A DNA stretch of 46,910 nucleotides from Micromonospora sp. CPCC 205371 (lineage in GTDB: Bacteria > Actinomycetota > Actinomycetes > Mycobacteriales > Micromonosporaceae): contig NZ_JAIBNX010000009.1 of NCBI RefSeq assembly GCF_026130045.1, positions 1-46,910 of the forward strand, written 5' to 3'. Positions 1-7,234 of this stretch are shown here, piece by piece. Position numbers and translations under genes: made by a program. The stretch's first letter is position 1. Each line of letters opens with the position of its first letter. The notes under the pieces were generated by a model. That model saw nothing but the letters and a program-made list of their open reading frames with translations. It made no database searches and had not been told where the DNA came from.

Positions 1-64
1 CCCCACAAGGCCGTGCCCCCACAAGGCCGTGCCCCCACAAGGCCGTGCCCCCACAAGGCCGTGG
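1..64. repeat. 16-bp tandem repeat, four copies
   Basis: Four head-to-tail copies of the unit CCCCACAAGGCCGTGC occupy 1-16, 17-32, 33-48 and 49-64; only the last base of the fourth copy differs. The array begins at the window edge, so more copies may lie to the left. There are no spacers, so it is not CRISPR. A unit of 16 is not a multiple of three, which argues against coding use. Confidence 0.9.
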
Positions 65-125
65 CCACACGAGGACCGCCCTCCTACATGGCCCCGCCGC
101 CTCGCCTGGCCGGGATCGGCCCGCC

Positions 126-201
126 GATCAAGGGCATTCGCATCGATCAAGGGCAAATGCACGCGGAAATGAGATCCAACCACGTGCCTTTGCCCTTGAT
201 C
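126..201 (+). repeat. 76-bp hairpin repeat, copy A
   Basis: The element starts with GATCAAGG, has a 19-nt lead ending CATC, then a 21-nt left arm (145-165, beginning GATCAAGGGCAAA), a 15-nt loop (166-180) and a 21-nt right arm (181-201, ending GCCCTTGATC). Nineteen of 21 arm positions pair. Two other copies with identical spacing lie at 22864-22939 and 42608-42683. The copy sits downstream of the leftward luciferase-like gene and is followed by degenerate GC-rich short repeats (about 205-350). A REP- or MITE-like family is inferred; transcription-termination or mRNA 3' protection are alternatives. Confidence 0.85.
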
Positions 202-350
202 GGCGGGAGGCGGGAGGCGCACCGCGCCGTCCGTGCGGACGCGCACCGCGCGGAAGGCACGCCGCGCGGAAGGCACGCCGCGCGGGAGACGCGCCGGGGC
301 GGGGTCGCCGCGGGCCGGCTCGGGCCGGCTCGGGCCGGTGGGGGTGGGGA

Positions 351-1250
351 TTAGGTCTGGCGGGCGGATTTGATTAGGGCTCGGGTCGCGGGGGCTACTT
401 CGGCGGCGTAGCGCTCGATGGTCGTGGCGTCGTCGGTGGCCAGGATAAAGGCGGAGATGCCGTGTTCGAGGGTCAGCTCGGCCAGTTCCTCGGCCCACTG
501 CTCCGGCGGGCCGTCGAGCAGGCCGCGGCCGGTCGGGGCGAAGCGGCCGCCGATGTTCAGCAGGCGGCGTACCGCGGACGGGTCGCGGCCGGCGGACGCT
601 GCGGCGTCGTCGATGCGGGAGTTCAGGGCGCGCAGGCCGTCGGGGCCGTCTTTCAGGTAGCCCAACGACGGTAGCCAGCCGTCGGCGACTCGCCCTGTCA
701 AGGCGAGCATCTTCGGCTTGTACGCGCCGACCCACACGCCGATGTCGTGCGCCGGGGCGGGACCGCGCTTGGCACCCTTCACTTTGTAGTACTCGCCGTC
801 GACGCGTACGCCGCCGGGCTTGCCGGCCGCCCAGATCTCCCGTATGACCGTGATGGCTTCTTCCAAGGCGTCGACCGCCTGGCCGGGAGTGAGGCGCCGC
901 CCGCCCATCGCCTCGATGGCGTCCCAGAAGCCGCCCGCGCCGATGCCCAGCTCGAAGCGGCCACCGGAGAGCAGGTCGAGGCTCGCGGCGGCGCGGGCCA
1001 GCACGGCCGGCTGCCGCAGTGGCAGGTTGAGCACGTTGCCGCTGACCCGGACGCGCTCGGTGCGGGACGCCACATAGGACAGTAGCGTCCAGGTGTCGTG
1101 GAACCGGGGCTGGTATGGGTGGTCCTGGAAGGTAACCAGGTCGATGCCGGCCCGGTCGGCCACCACCGCCAGGTCGACGGCGTGCGTGACGGGCTGGACG
1201 GATGGCGTTACGAACGTGCCGAACAGCAGCTCGTGCCCGTAGTCAGTCAT
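351..1250 (-). CDS. LLM class flavin-dependent oxidoreductase
   Basis: A 299-residue luciferase-like monooxygenase (bacterial luciferase TIM-barrel superfamily), expected to use FMNH2 or F420H2; the substrate is unknown. The N-terminus has the family beta-strand followed by VTFQDHPYQP, and the middle carries GNVLNLPLRQPAVLARAAAS and LSGGRFELGIGAG, typical of the class. Its start codon overlaps the stop of the upstream fused oxidoreductase (ATGA, 1247-1250), so the two are almost certainly translationally coupled. It is clearly paralogous to the N-terminal half of that upstream protein, with long identical blocks, so a local duplication is inferred. Repression by the divergent MarR protein is likely for the whole pair. 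It ends just before the repeat-rich left edge. Confidence 0.9.
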   Translation of the reverse strand: MTDYGHELLFGTFVTPSVQPVTHAVDLAVVADRAGIDLVTFQDHPYQPRFHDTWTLLSYVASRTERVRVSGNVLNLPLRQPAVLARAAASLDLLSGGRFELGIGAGGFWDAIEAMGGRRLTPGQAVDALEEAITVIREIWAAGKPGGVRVDGEYYKVKGAKRGPAPAHDIGVWVGAYKPKMLALTGRVADGWLPSLGYLKDGPDGLRALNSRIDDAAASAGRDPSAVRRLLNIGGRFAPTGRGLLDGPPEQWAEELAELTLEHGISAFILATDDATTIERYAAEVAPATRALIKSARQT

Positions 1251-3412
1251 GGTTTCCCCACAGGAATGTTGAAGTTGTCGCGGAAGACGTTGTCGGGGTC
1301 GTAGCGGGCCTTGAGCTCACGCAGCCGAGCCAGCGTCCGCGGTGGGAACGCGTCCGCGATCCGTTCGGGCCGCTGGTCGGTTTCGAAGCTGAGGTACAGC
1401 CCGTCGAAGTGCCCGCGCACCGAGTCCCAAAGGGCGTCGACGCGCCGCCTGTCGGTACCCATCGCCGTGAGCTGGAAACCGGCGTCGCGGTGGGCGTAGG
1501 CGGTGGCGTCCGGGTCGACGTCGGCGATCGCCCCACCGACGGTGCGCAGCTGGTACCAGTGCATGACGCCGCTGCTCAGCAGGTCAGCGGACATGGCCGC
1601 GAACTCGGGGGTGATCTCGCGGACGAACGCGGAGCGCGCGATCGGCTCGCCCTGCCCCTGATGGTCGCCGTCGGGCGCCATGCCCATCACGGCGGCGTAG
1701 GGCGCGATCACCACCTGCTGCTGGTACATGGGTGCGAGCTCGGCGAACGGCTGGAGTTGGGCGATCACCGTGTCGGGGTCGGCGGAATCGACCACGCCAT
1801 ACAGTTGCGCGACCGCCGGCTGGCCCCGGCGGGGTGGGCTGACGAGCAGGAACGGGGTGGTGTCGCGGGGCGTGACCGCGACGGTGTCGCCGAAGTGGCG
1901 CAGGAACCCGGCCACGTCGGCGACGGCGAACCCCAGTTGCGCCCAGCCCACCTCGCGGACCTCGTCGACCTCGAACTCGAACGAGGTGACGATGCCGAAG
2001 TTGGCGCCGGCGCCGCGAAGCGCCCAGAACAGGTCGGGATGCTCGCGGTCGCTGGCGCGGACGACAGTGCCGTCGGCGAGCACCACCTCGGCGGCGCGCA
2101 GGTGATCGATGGTCAGCCCGTACTTGCGGCCGAGGAACCCGATGCCGCCCGCCGTGGCGAGCCCTCCCACGCCCACGCCGCCATAGTCGCCGGAACTGAG
2201 TGCCCAGCCGTACGGGTCGAGGGTGGCGGCGACGTTCTTCCACCGCGCGCCCGGCTCGATCCGGACCCGCCTGGTCGACTCGTCGAGCACCTCGATACGG
2301 TCCAGTGTGGACAGGTCTATGACGATGCCACCGTCGTTGGTGGACCGTCCGCTCATACCGTGGCCACCGCTGCGGATGCCCAAAGGCAGGGCGGGATGGG
2401 CCCGGACGAACGCGAGCGCCTCCACCACCTGTGCGGTGTCACGCGGTCGCAGTACCAGGCCGGGCGACCCACCACGCATGTAGGTGGACCGCACGCGCGA
2501 GTACCCGATGTCACCCGGCTCGACGGCCGTGAGTGACGGTGGCACGCCGTCGTAGTCGATGCCCTCACGCCGCTTGGCGCGGACCCGCGCGCCGCGCCCG
2601 GTGGCCGCGGTGCCGGGCGTGGCCGCGCGCAGTGCGGGCGCGACCTCGCGGGCGAACCGTTCGAGCGTGGTGGCGTCGTCGGTCATGAGGATGAAGGTGC
2701 CGACGCGGTCTTCGATGGCAAGCGGCAACAGGTCCTCGACCCACTGCTCGGGTGGGCCATCGAGGAAGCCGCTTCGGCGGTCGGCGAAGCGCCCGGAGAT
2801 ATTGACCAGCCGCCGGATCTCGGCCGGGTCGCGCCCCGCCTCCACGGCGGCCTCGTCGATGATTTTGTTGCCGGCGCGCAGCTCCCCCGGATCGAGGTAG
2901 CCGAGGCTGACCACCCAGCCGTCCGCTTTCTGGCCGATCAGCCGGAGCATGCGCCGGCGGCGGGCACCGAGCCAGATCGGGATGTCGTGCGCCGGCGGCG
3001 CGCCATCCTCCAGGACGCCGCGGATGACGTCGATGGCCTCGCTGAGCGCGTCGACGGCCTGCCCGGGCGTCAGCCGCCGGCCGCCCATCGCCTCGATCGC
3101 GTCCCAAAAGGCGCCGGCGCCCAGCGCCAGCTCCAGCCGACCGCCGGAGAGGAGGTCGAGGCTCGCCGCGGCACGGGCCAGCACGGCCGGCTGCCGTAGC
3201 GGGACGTTGAGGACGTTACCGGCGAGGCGTATCCGCTCGGTCTGGCCGGCGACCCAGGACATCAGCGTCCAAGTGTCGAGGAAGGCGGGCTGGTAGGGGT
3301 GGTCCTGGAACGTGACGAGGTCGAGACCGAGTTCGTCGGCGCGGCGGGCGAGCGCCACCGGCACTTGTGGCGCCGCGTTCGTGGGGGTGATGAACACCCC
3401 GAGTTCGACCAT
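1247..3412 (-). CDS. Fused luciferase-like monooxygenase and FAD-dependent BBE-type oxidase
   Basis: A 721-residue two-enzyme fusion. Residues about 1-280 are a luciferase-like monooxygenase, closely similar to the next gene. Residues about 285-721 are a PCMH-type FAD oxidase: RSGGHGMSGRS carries the histidine (about H351) that normally bonds FAD covalently. The second, cysteinyl anchor of bicovalent members is replaced by tyrosine in SGDYGGVG (about Y410), so single attachment is expected. The C-terminal YDPDNVFRDNFNIP is the berberine-bridge signature. The start at 3412 is chosen because GGAGG lies six bases upstream and the family motif begins there; an earlier in-frame start at 3448 has no such site. 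The frame is continuous across the junction, so this is a true fusion unless there is a sequencing error. The substrate is unknown. Confidence 0.85.
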   Translation of the reverse strand: MVELGVFITPTNAAPQVPVALARRADELGLDLVTFQDHPYQPAFLDTWTLMSWVAGQTERIRLAGNVLNVPLRQPAVLARAAASLDLLSGGRLELALGAGAFWDAIEAMGGRRLTPGQAVDALSEAIDVIRGVLEDGAPPAHDIPIWLGARRRRMLRLIGQKADGWVVSLGYLDPGELRAGNKIIDEAAVEAGRDPAEIRRLVNISGRFADRRSGFLDGPPEQWVEDLLPLAIEDRVGTFILMTDDATTLERFAREVAPALRAATPGTAATGRGARVRAKRREGIDYDGVPPSLTAVEPGDIGYSRVRSTYMRGGSPGLVLRPRDTAQVVEALAFVRAHPALPLGIRSGGHGMSGRSTNDGGIVIDLSTLDRIEVLDESTRRVRIEPGARWKNVAATLDPYGWALSSGDYGGVGVGGLATAGGIGFLGRKYGLTIDHLRAAEVVLADGTVVRASDREHPDLFWALRGAGANFGIVTSFEFEVDEVREVGWAQLGFAVADVAGFLRHFGDTVAVTPRDTTPFLLVSPPRRGQPAVAQLYGVVDSADPDTVIAQLQPFAELAPMYQQQVVIAPYAAVMGMAPDGDHQGQGEPIARSAFVREITPEFAAMSADLLSSGVMHWYQLRTVGGAIADVDPDATAYAHRDAGFQLTAMGTDRRRVDALWDSVRGHFDGLYLSFETDQRPERIADAFPPRTLARLRELKARYDPDNVFRDNFNIPVGKP

Positions 3413-3443
3413 CGCGCACCTCCGAGAATGTGTTGTCGGGCAG

Positions 3444-3478
3444 ATCATATGTCGAGCAGACGATCAGAGCGATATGAT
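3444..3478. promoter_or_regulatory. Divergent promoter region with 7-bp inverted repeat
   Basis: ATCATAT at 3444-3450 and ATATGAT at 3472-3478 form a perfect inverted repeat 21 bp apart. Each arm contains TATGAT, a near-consensus -10, one reading left (3444-3449) and one reading right (3473-3478). The leftward start would fall near 3437, giving a 25-nt leader with GGAGG; the rightward one falls on the MarR ATG. The symmetry may therefore be both promoter and MarR operator; binding is inferred. Confidence 0.55.
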
Positions 3479-3485
3479 GCTCGTC

Positions 3486-3983
3486 ATGGACGAGGGCATG
3501 GGTTGGGCGCTGGGGGTGCTGCTGCGCGCGTACCACGGTTCGGTCGTGACCGTCCTGGGCGACCTGCCCCACGGACCGCGCGGCTATCACACCCTGGCGG
3601 CGGTCGTGGAGGGTGACCGCCCCAGCCAGCTCGCCCTCGCCACGCACCTGGGCATCGACCGCACCGTGATGACCTATCTGATCGACGACCTGGTCAAGGC
3701 GGGTTTGGTCGAGCGGCAGCTGAACCCGGCCGACCGGCGCCAGCGGCGGATCGTGGCGACCGACCTGGGCCTCCGCACGCTCGCCGACCTCGAACGCCGC
3801 GTGCGGGCCGCCGAAGACCACGTGCTGAGCGCGCTGGCCCCCGCCGAACGCCAGGCGTTTCGCGAGTTGCTCCACCGGGTCGCGTGCGAGGCCCGCCACA
3901 TCGATCCGGCCACCGACCCGTGCGACGTGGCCGTCGAGATGCTCGGCGAGAAACCGCTTGCCGCGGGGCGCGGCCGCTCCTAA
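3486..3983 (+). CDS. MarR-family transcriptional regulator
   Basis: A 165-residue winged-helix regulator. The segment SQLALATHLGIDRTVMTYLIDDLVKAGLV is the helix-turn-helix, followed by the wing DRRQRRIVATDLG, both characteristic of MarR proteins, which usually repress adjacent genes and release DNA on binding a small phenolic or lipophilic ligand. The ATG at 3486 is preferred because a TATGAT -10 ends seven bases upstream, implying a leaderless transcript; ATGs at 3474 and 3477 lie inside that -10. It diverges from the flavin/FAD oxidoreductase pair and probably controls it. The downstream methyltransferase starts 10 bases after the stop and may be co-transcribed. Confidence 0.9.
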   Translation: MDEGMGWALGVLLRAYHGSVVTVLGDLPHGPRGYHTLAAVVEGDRPSQLALATHLGIDRTVMTYLIDDLVKAGLVERQLNPADRRQRRIVATDLGLRTLADLERRVRAAEDHVLSALAPAERQAFRELLHRVACEARHIDPATDPCDVAVEMLGEKPLAAGRGRS

Positions 3984-3993
3984 CGTCGCGGTC

Positions 3994-4740
3994 TTGGACC
4001 TGCCACGAATCTTCACGATCCGGGAGAGCTCTCACCGGATACTCAACCCGTTCACGCCGGAGAAGCTGGCCACCGTCGGTGCCGCGATCGGGCTGCGGCC
4101 CGGCGCCGCGCTGCTCGACCTCGCCTGCGGCAAGGGCGAGATGCTGTGTACGTGGGCCCGCGACCACGGGATCACCGGCACCGGCGTCGACATCGGCACG
4201 GTGTTTCTGGCCGCGGCCCGCGACCGCGCGACTGAGCTCGGGGTCGCCGATCGGGTCAGGTTCGTCCACGGTGACGCGGTCGGTCACGTGTCCGAGGAAC
4301 CGGTCGACGTCGCCGCCTGCATAGGGGCGACCTGGATCGGCGGCGGAGTGGCCGGCACGGTGGCCCTGCTCGAACGCAGCCTGCGCCCCGGCGGGACGAT
4401 CCTGATCGGCGAGCCCTACTGGCGGGCCGAACCGCCCAGCCAGGAGGCCATCGAGGCATGCCACGCCAACTCACGGGACGACTACGCGTCGCTGCCGGGC
4501 CTCGTCGAGCTGGTGCATGGCCTCGGGTACGACCTGGTGGAGATGGTGCTCGCCGACGGGGACAGCTGGGACCGGTACGCCGCCGCGCAGTGGTTCAACA
4601 TGCGCACGTGGCTGGACGCGAACCCCGACGACGAACTCGCCGACGAGGTACGGGCACAGCTGGCCAGCGACCCGCTGCGCCACGCCCGGTACAGGCGCGC
4701 CCTTCTCGGGTGGGGTGTCTTCGCCCTACGAAAGAGATAG
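3994..4740 (+). CDS. Class I SAM-dependent methyltransferase
   Basis: A 248-residue Rossmann-fold methyltransferase. LLDLACGKGEML is SAM motif I, GTGVDIG supplies the acidic residue after strand 2, and LRPGGTILIGEPYW is the post-motif region. The substrate is unknown. A TTG start at 3994 (MDLPRIFTIRESSHRI) is preferred over an earlier TTG at 3958, which would overlap the MarR gene; neither has a strong ribosome site, and coupling to MarR translation is plausible. Its last 15 bases overlap the 3' end of the convergent luciferase-like gene. Confidence 0.85.
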   Translation: MDLPRIFTIRESSHRILNPFTPEKLATVGAAIGLRPGAALLDLACGKGEMLCTWARDHGITGTGVDIGTVFLAAARDRATELGVADRVRFVHGDAVGHVSEEPVDVAACIGATWIGGGVAGTVALLERSLRPGGTILIGEPYWRAEPPSQEAIEACHANSRDDYASLPGLVELVHGLGYDLVEMVLADGDSWDRYAAAQWFNMRTWLDANPDDELADEVRAQLASDPLRHARYRRALLGWGVFALRKR

Positions 4741-5559
4741 CCGCTCGGCGAACTCGGACAGCTCGTCGGTCGAGCCGGCGTTCACCACGATCCGCGTGAC
4801 GCCCTGTGCGGCGTACGCCTCGACGCGCTCCTTCGTCATCTCCGCCGACCCGAATCGCGTGTGCTCCAACGCGTCCGGGTCGCGGCCGGCCTCGACTGCG
4901 GTCGTGCGGGCCAGATCCCGCTGGAACGCGTACTCGTGCGGAGGCATCCCACCGGGGAAGTACCCGTCACCGCGGCGTCCGGCCCGGCGCGCCGCCGCAC
5001 GGCTCGACCCTCCGATGTGGATCGGAAGCGTGCTGGCCCGGTACGGCTTGGGGAAGCTGACCAGCCGCTCGAAGTCGAAGAACTCGCCGTGGAAGCTGAC
5101 ACCGTCTTCGCCGCCCGCCCAGAGCAGGCGCAGCACGTCGATCGCCTCGTCGGCGCGCCGGCCCCGGGTGGTGAAGTCGACCCCGGCGGCCCGCGCCTCG
5201 CCGGGCAGCGCGCCGACGCCGACGGTCAGCAGCCGCATCCGGCCCTTGGACAGCACGTCGATGGTGGCCAGGCGCTTGGCGAGGATGACCGGGTGGTGGT
5301 ACGGCAGCAGGAGGACGCCGGTGCCGAGCAGGATGCGGCTGGTGGCGGCCGCGACGAAGGCGAGGCAGTCGAGCGGGTCGCCGTACGGCAGTGTCGGCGG
5401 CATCTCCCAGCCGCCGATGGTCGCGCCCGGGTAGAGCGCGATGTGCTCGGGCATGTACAGCGCCTCGAAGCCGCAGCCCTCCGCGTGCCGGGCGAACTCG
5501 ACCATGCGATCGGGGTCGACTCCGTGAAAGGGCGTGCTGTAGCTGACCGCGAACCTCAT
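4726..5559 (-). CDS. LLM class F420-dependent-type oxidoreductase
   Basis: A 277-residue luciferase-like oxidoreductase. MRFAVSYSTPF, ALYMPEHIALYPG and LGTGVLLLPYHHPVILAKRLAT resemble the F420-dependent (Rv2161c-like) branch rather than the two paralogues at 351-3412; F420 use is inferred from that likeness. The ATG at 5559 starts the family motif; an upstream GTG at 5583 would add eight residues. TAGTGT eight bases upstream of the ATG could be a leaderless -10. It is convergent with the methyltransferase, and divergent from the SecD-like gene across about 55 bp. Confidence 0.85.
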   Translation of the reverse strand: MRFAVSYSTPFHGVDPDRMVEFARHAEGCGFEALYMPEHIALYPGATIGGWEMPPTLPYGDPLDCLAFVAAATSRILLGTGVLLLPYHHPVILAKRLATIDVLSKGRMRLLTVGVGALPGEARAAGVDFTTRGRRADEAIDVLRLLWAGGEDGVSFHGEFFDFERLVSFPKPYRASTLPIHIGGSSRAAARRAGRRGDGYFPGGMPPHEYAFQRDLARTTAVEAGRDPDALEHTRFGSAEMTKERVEAYAAQGVTRIVVNAGSTDELSEFAERLSLS

Positions 5560-5614
5560 GTTGATCAACACTAGCGTGCGCACCGCTATGGACAGGAATG
5601 CCTAGACTCGGCGC

Positions 5615-6670
5615 GTGTCCGAATTGCCGCTGCCGCAGCAGCCGCCGGCCAACAACCGCAACCTCCTCATCGTGCTCGGCACGCTGGGTGTGGTCGTCCT
5701 GCTCACTGCCGTGACGTGCGGCATCGTGGGGTTCCTGTTCCGCGACCGGATCTTCGACCTGGGCGATCCTGGCACCACCACGCTCACCGTCGAGGCGGTG
5801 ACGACCGGAGGCGGCGCGCCCGACCGGGACGCGCTCGAGCGCACCCGCGACGTGCTGGCCGACCGGATCGAGGCGGCCGAGTTCGACCGGCGGTCGGTCG
5901 AGATCGACGGCGACCGGCGGCTGGTGCTCGAGGTCGACGGCGTGGGCAAGGAAGACGTGCTGCGGTCCCTGGCCGGCACCGGTGACCTGCGCGTGCGCCG
6001 GGTGCTCGGCACGGTGCCCGACCAGTCGACGGCCGGTCCACCGGTACGCCCGGACACCGGCCCGGTGCCCAGCCGCGAGGAGGTTGCCGCGCGGCTCGGC
6101 AGCGCGTACCAGATCGCCGAAGGGATCGCCTCGCCCGGCATGCTCGACTCGGCGACCACGGCGGCGCTCGCGCCGTTCGCCAGCCTGACGCCGGCGCAGG
6201 TGGCGGCCCTGCCGCCGGCGATGCAGTACGCGGTGCCGACCGTCACCTGTCCCCAGCTGACCGCGCGGCCCGCCGGCGCGACCTCCGCCACCGACCAGCT
6301 CGTCGCCTGCGCCCGCGCGGACCAGCCGACGAAGCACCTGCTGGACGTCGCCAAGGTCAGCGCCGAGGACATCGACACCGCCGAGGCGCTCGTCGACCAG
6401 TCCATCGGCGAATGGATGATCGCGATCAACTTCACCGACGCCGGCCAGCAGCGGTGGACCGACCTGACCCGTGAGGCGTTCACCGCCGGCCAGGGCAACA
6501 ACCAGATCGCGATCGTGCTCGACGATGTCGTGATCTCCGCCCCCGAAGTGCTGGACGTGCTCACCGGCAGCACCCAGATCAGCGGCTCGTTCACCCGCGA
6601 CGGCGCGATGGCGCTGGCCGCACAGCTCAACTCCGAACCTCTGCCGCTGGTATTGCGCCCGGTCGACTGA
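5615..6670 (+). CDS. SecD P1-head-like membrane-anchored protein
   Basis: A 351-residue protein with a short cytoplasmic N-terminus, one membrane segment (about residues 17-42, LLIVLGTLGVVVLLTAV) and an extracytoplasmic region. Residues about 53-110 (LERTRDVLADRIEAA... LVLEVDGVGKEDV) and 265-350 (IAINFTDAGQQRWTDLT, IAIVLDDVVISAPEV, ISGSFTRDGAMALAAQLNSE) match the P1 base and head of SecD. All the polytopic SecD membrane part is absent, so this is not a translocase subunit itself; a stand-alone envelope protein of unknown role is inferred. The GTG start is supported by TAGACT ending six bases upstream, implying a leaderless mRNA. The sigma-factor gene follows about 50 bp later. Confidence 0.8.
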   Translation: MSELPLPQQPPANNRNLLIVLGTLGVVVLLTAVTCGIVGFLFRDRIFDLGDPGTTTLTVEAVTTGGGAPDRDALERTRDVLADRIEAAEFDRRSVEIDGDRRLVLEVDGVGKEDVLRSLAGTGDLRVRRVLGTVPDQSTAGPPVRPDTGPVPSREEVAARLGSAYQIAEGIASPGMLDSATTAALAPFASLTPAQVAALPPAMQYAVPTVTCPQLTARPAGATSATDQLVACARADQPTKHLLDVAKVSAEDIDTAEALVDQSIGEWMIAINFTDAGQQRWTDLTREAFTAGQGNNQIAIVLDDVVISAPEVLDVLTGSTQISGSFTRDGAMALAAQLNSEPLPLVLRPVD

Positions 6671-6721
6671 CTCGTGCAACAGTTCGCCGCCTCGGGACGT
6701 CCTGTGTTCGTGGAGGTGGCC

Positions 6722-7234
6722 ATGAACGGGGCGGACGATCGGTTCGAGGACTTCGTCCGGGCGCGTTGGGCGGCGCTGGTGCGGTACGGGTACGTGCTGA
6801 GCGGCAACCCGCACGACGCGGCCGATCTCGCGCAGGAGGCGCTCGCCCGGCTGGGCTCGGCGTGGACCCGCGTGCAACGGCGGGACGATCCGGAGCGGTA
6901 CGCCCGCACGACCATGGCCCGGCTGCACATCAGCTGGTGGCGGCGGCGCCGCCGGGAACGGCTGGTCGGTGACGTGCCGGAGCTCGGGTACGCCGACGAC
7001 GCGTACACCGCGGTCGAAGGCGACACCGGGCTGTGGCAGTCGCTGGCCACGCTGCCGGGGCGGCAGCGGGCGGTGCTGGTGCTGCGGTACTACGAGGACC
7101 GCACCGGCGACGAGATAGCCGCGCTGCTGGGCATCTCGCGCGGCACGGTGCGCAGCCAAGCCTCCCGTGGACTGGACAAACTGCGTGCGAGCTGGTCAGG
7201 CCGCACGGAGCATGCGATCGGGAGGCAACCATGA
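6722..7234 (+). CDS. SigE-family ECF RNA polymerase sigma factor
   Basis: A 170-residue ECF sigma factor. Region 2 runs FEDFVRARWAALVRYGYVLSGNPHDAADLAQEALARL, and region 4 is LPGRQRAVLVLRYYEDRTGDEIAALLGIS with a recognition helix GTVRSQASRGLDKLR. This is the actinobacterial SigE-70-like (ECF41-independent, SigM/SigE-family) layout without extra C-terminal domains. The ATG at 6722 has GGAGG about six bases upstream, so the longer GTG start at 6674 is rejected. It overlaps the next gene by four bases (ATGA), a pattern typical of a sigma factor and its regulator. Confidence 0.9.
   Translation: MNGADDRFEDFVRARWAALVRYGYVLSGNPHDAADLAQEALARLGSAWTRVQRRDDPERYARTTMARLHISWWRRRRRERLVGDVPELGYADDAYTAVEGDTGLWQSLATLPGRQRAVLVLRYYEDRTGDEIAALLGISRGTVRSQASRGLDKLRASWSGRTEHAIGRQP

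Noticed and set aside
1-64. CRISPR array
   Set aside because: Units are directly adjacent with no spacers and no cas genes are present.
13-377. Two overlapping rightward frames of about 110 residues
   Set aside because: They run through the 16-bp tandem repeat, the hairpin repeat and GC-rich debris, with arginine/alanine/proline-rich translations and no ribosome site.
4967-7159. Leftward frame of about 730 residues
   Set aside because: It crosses three convincing genes (luciferase-like, SecD-like, sigma factor) and is low-complexity; a shadow frame.
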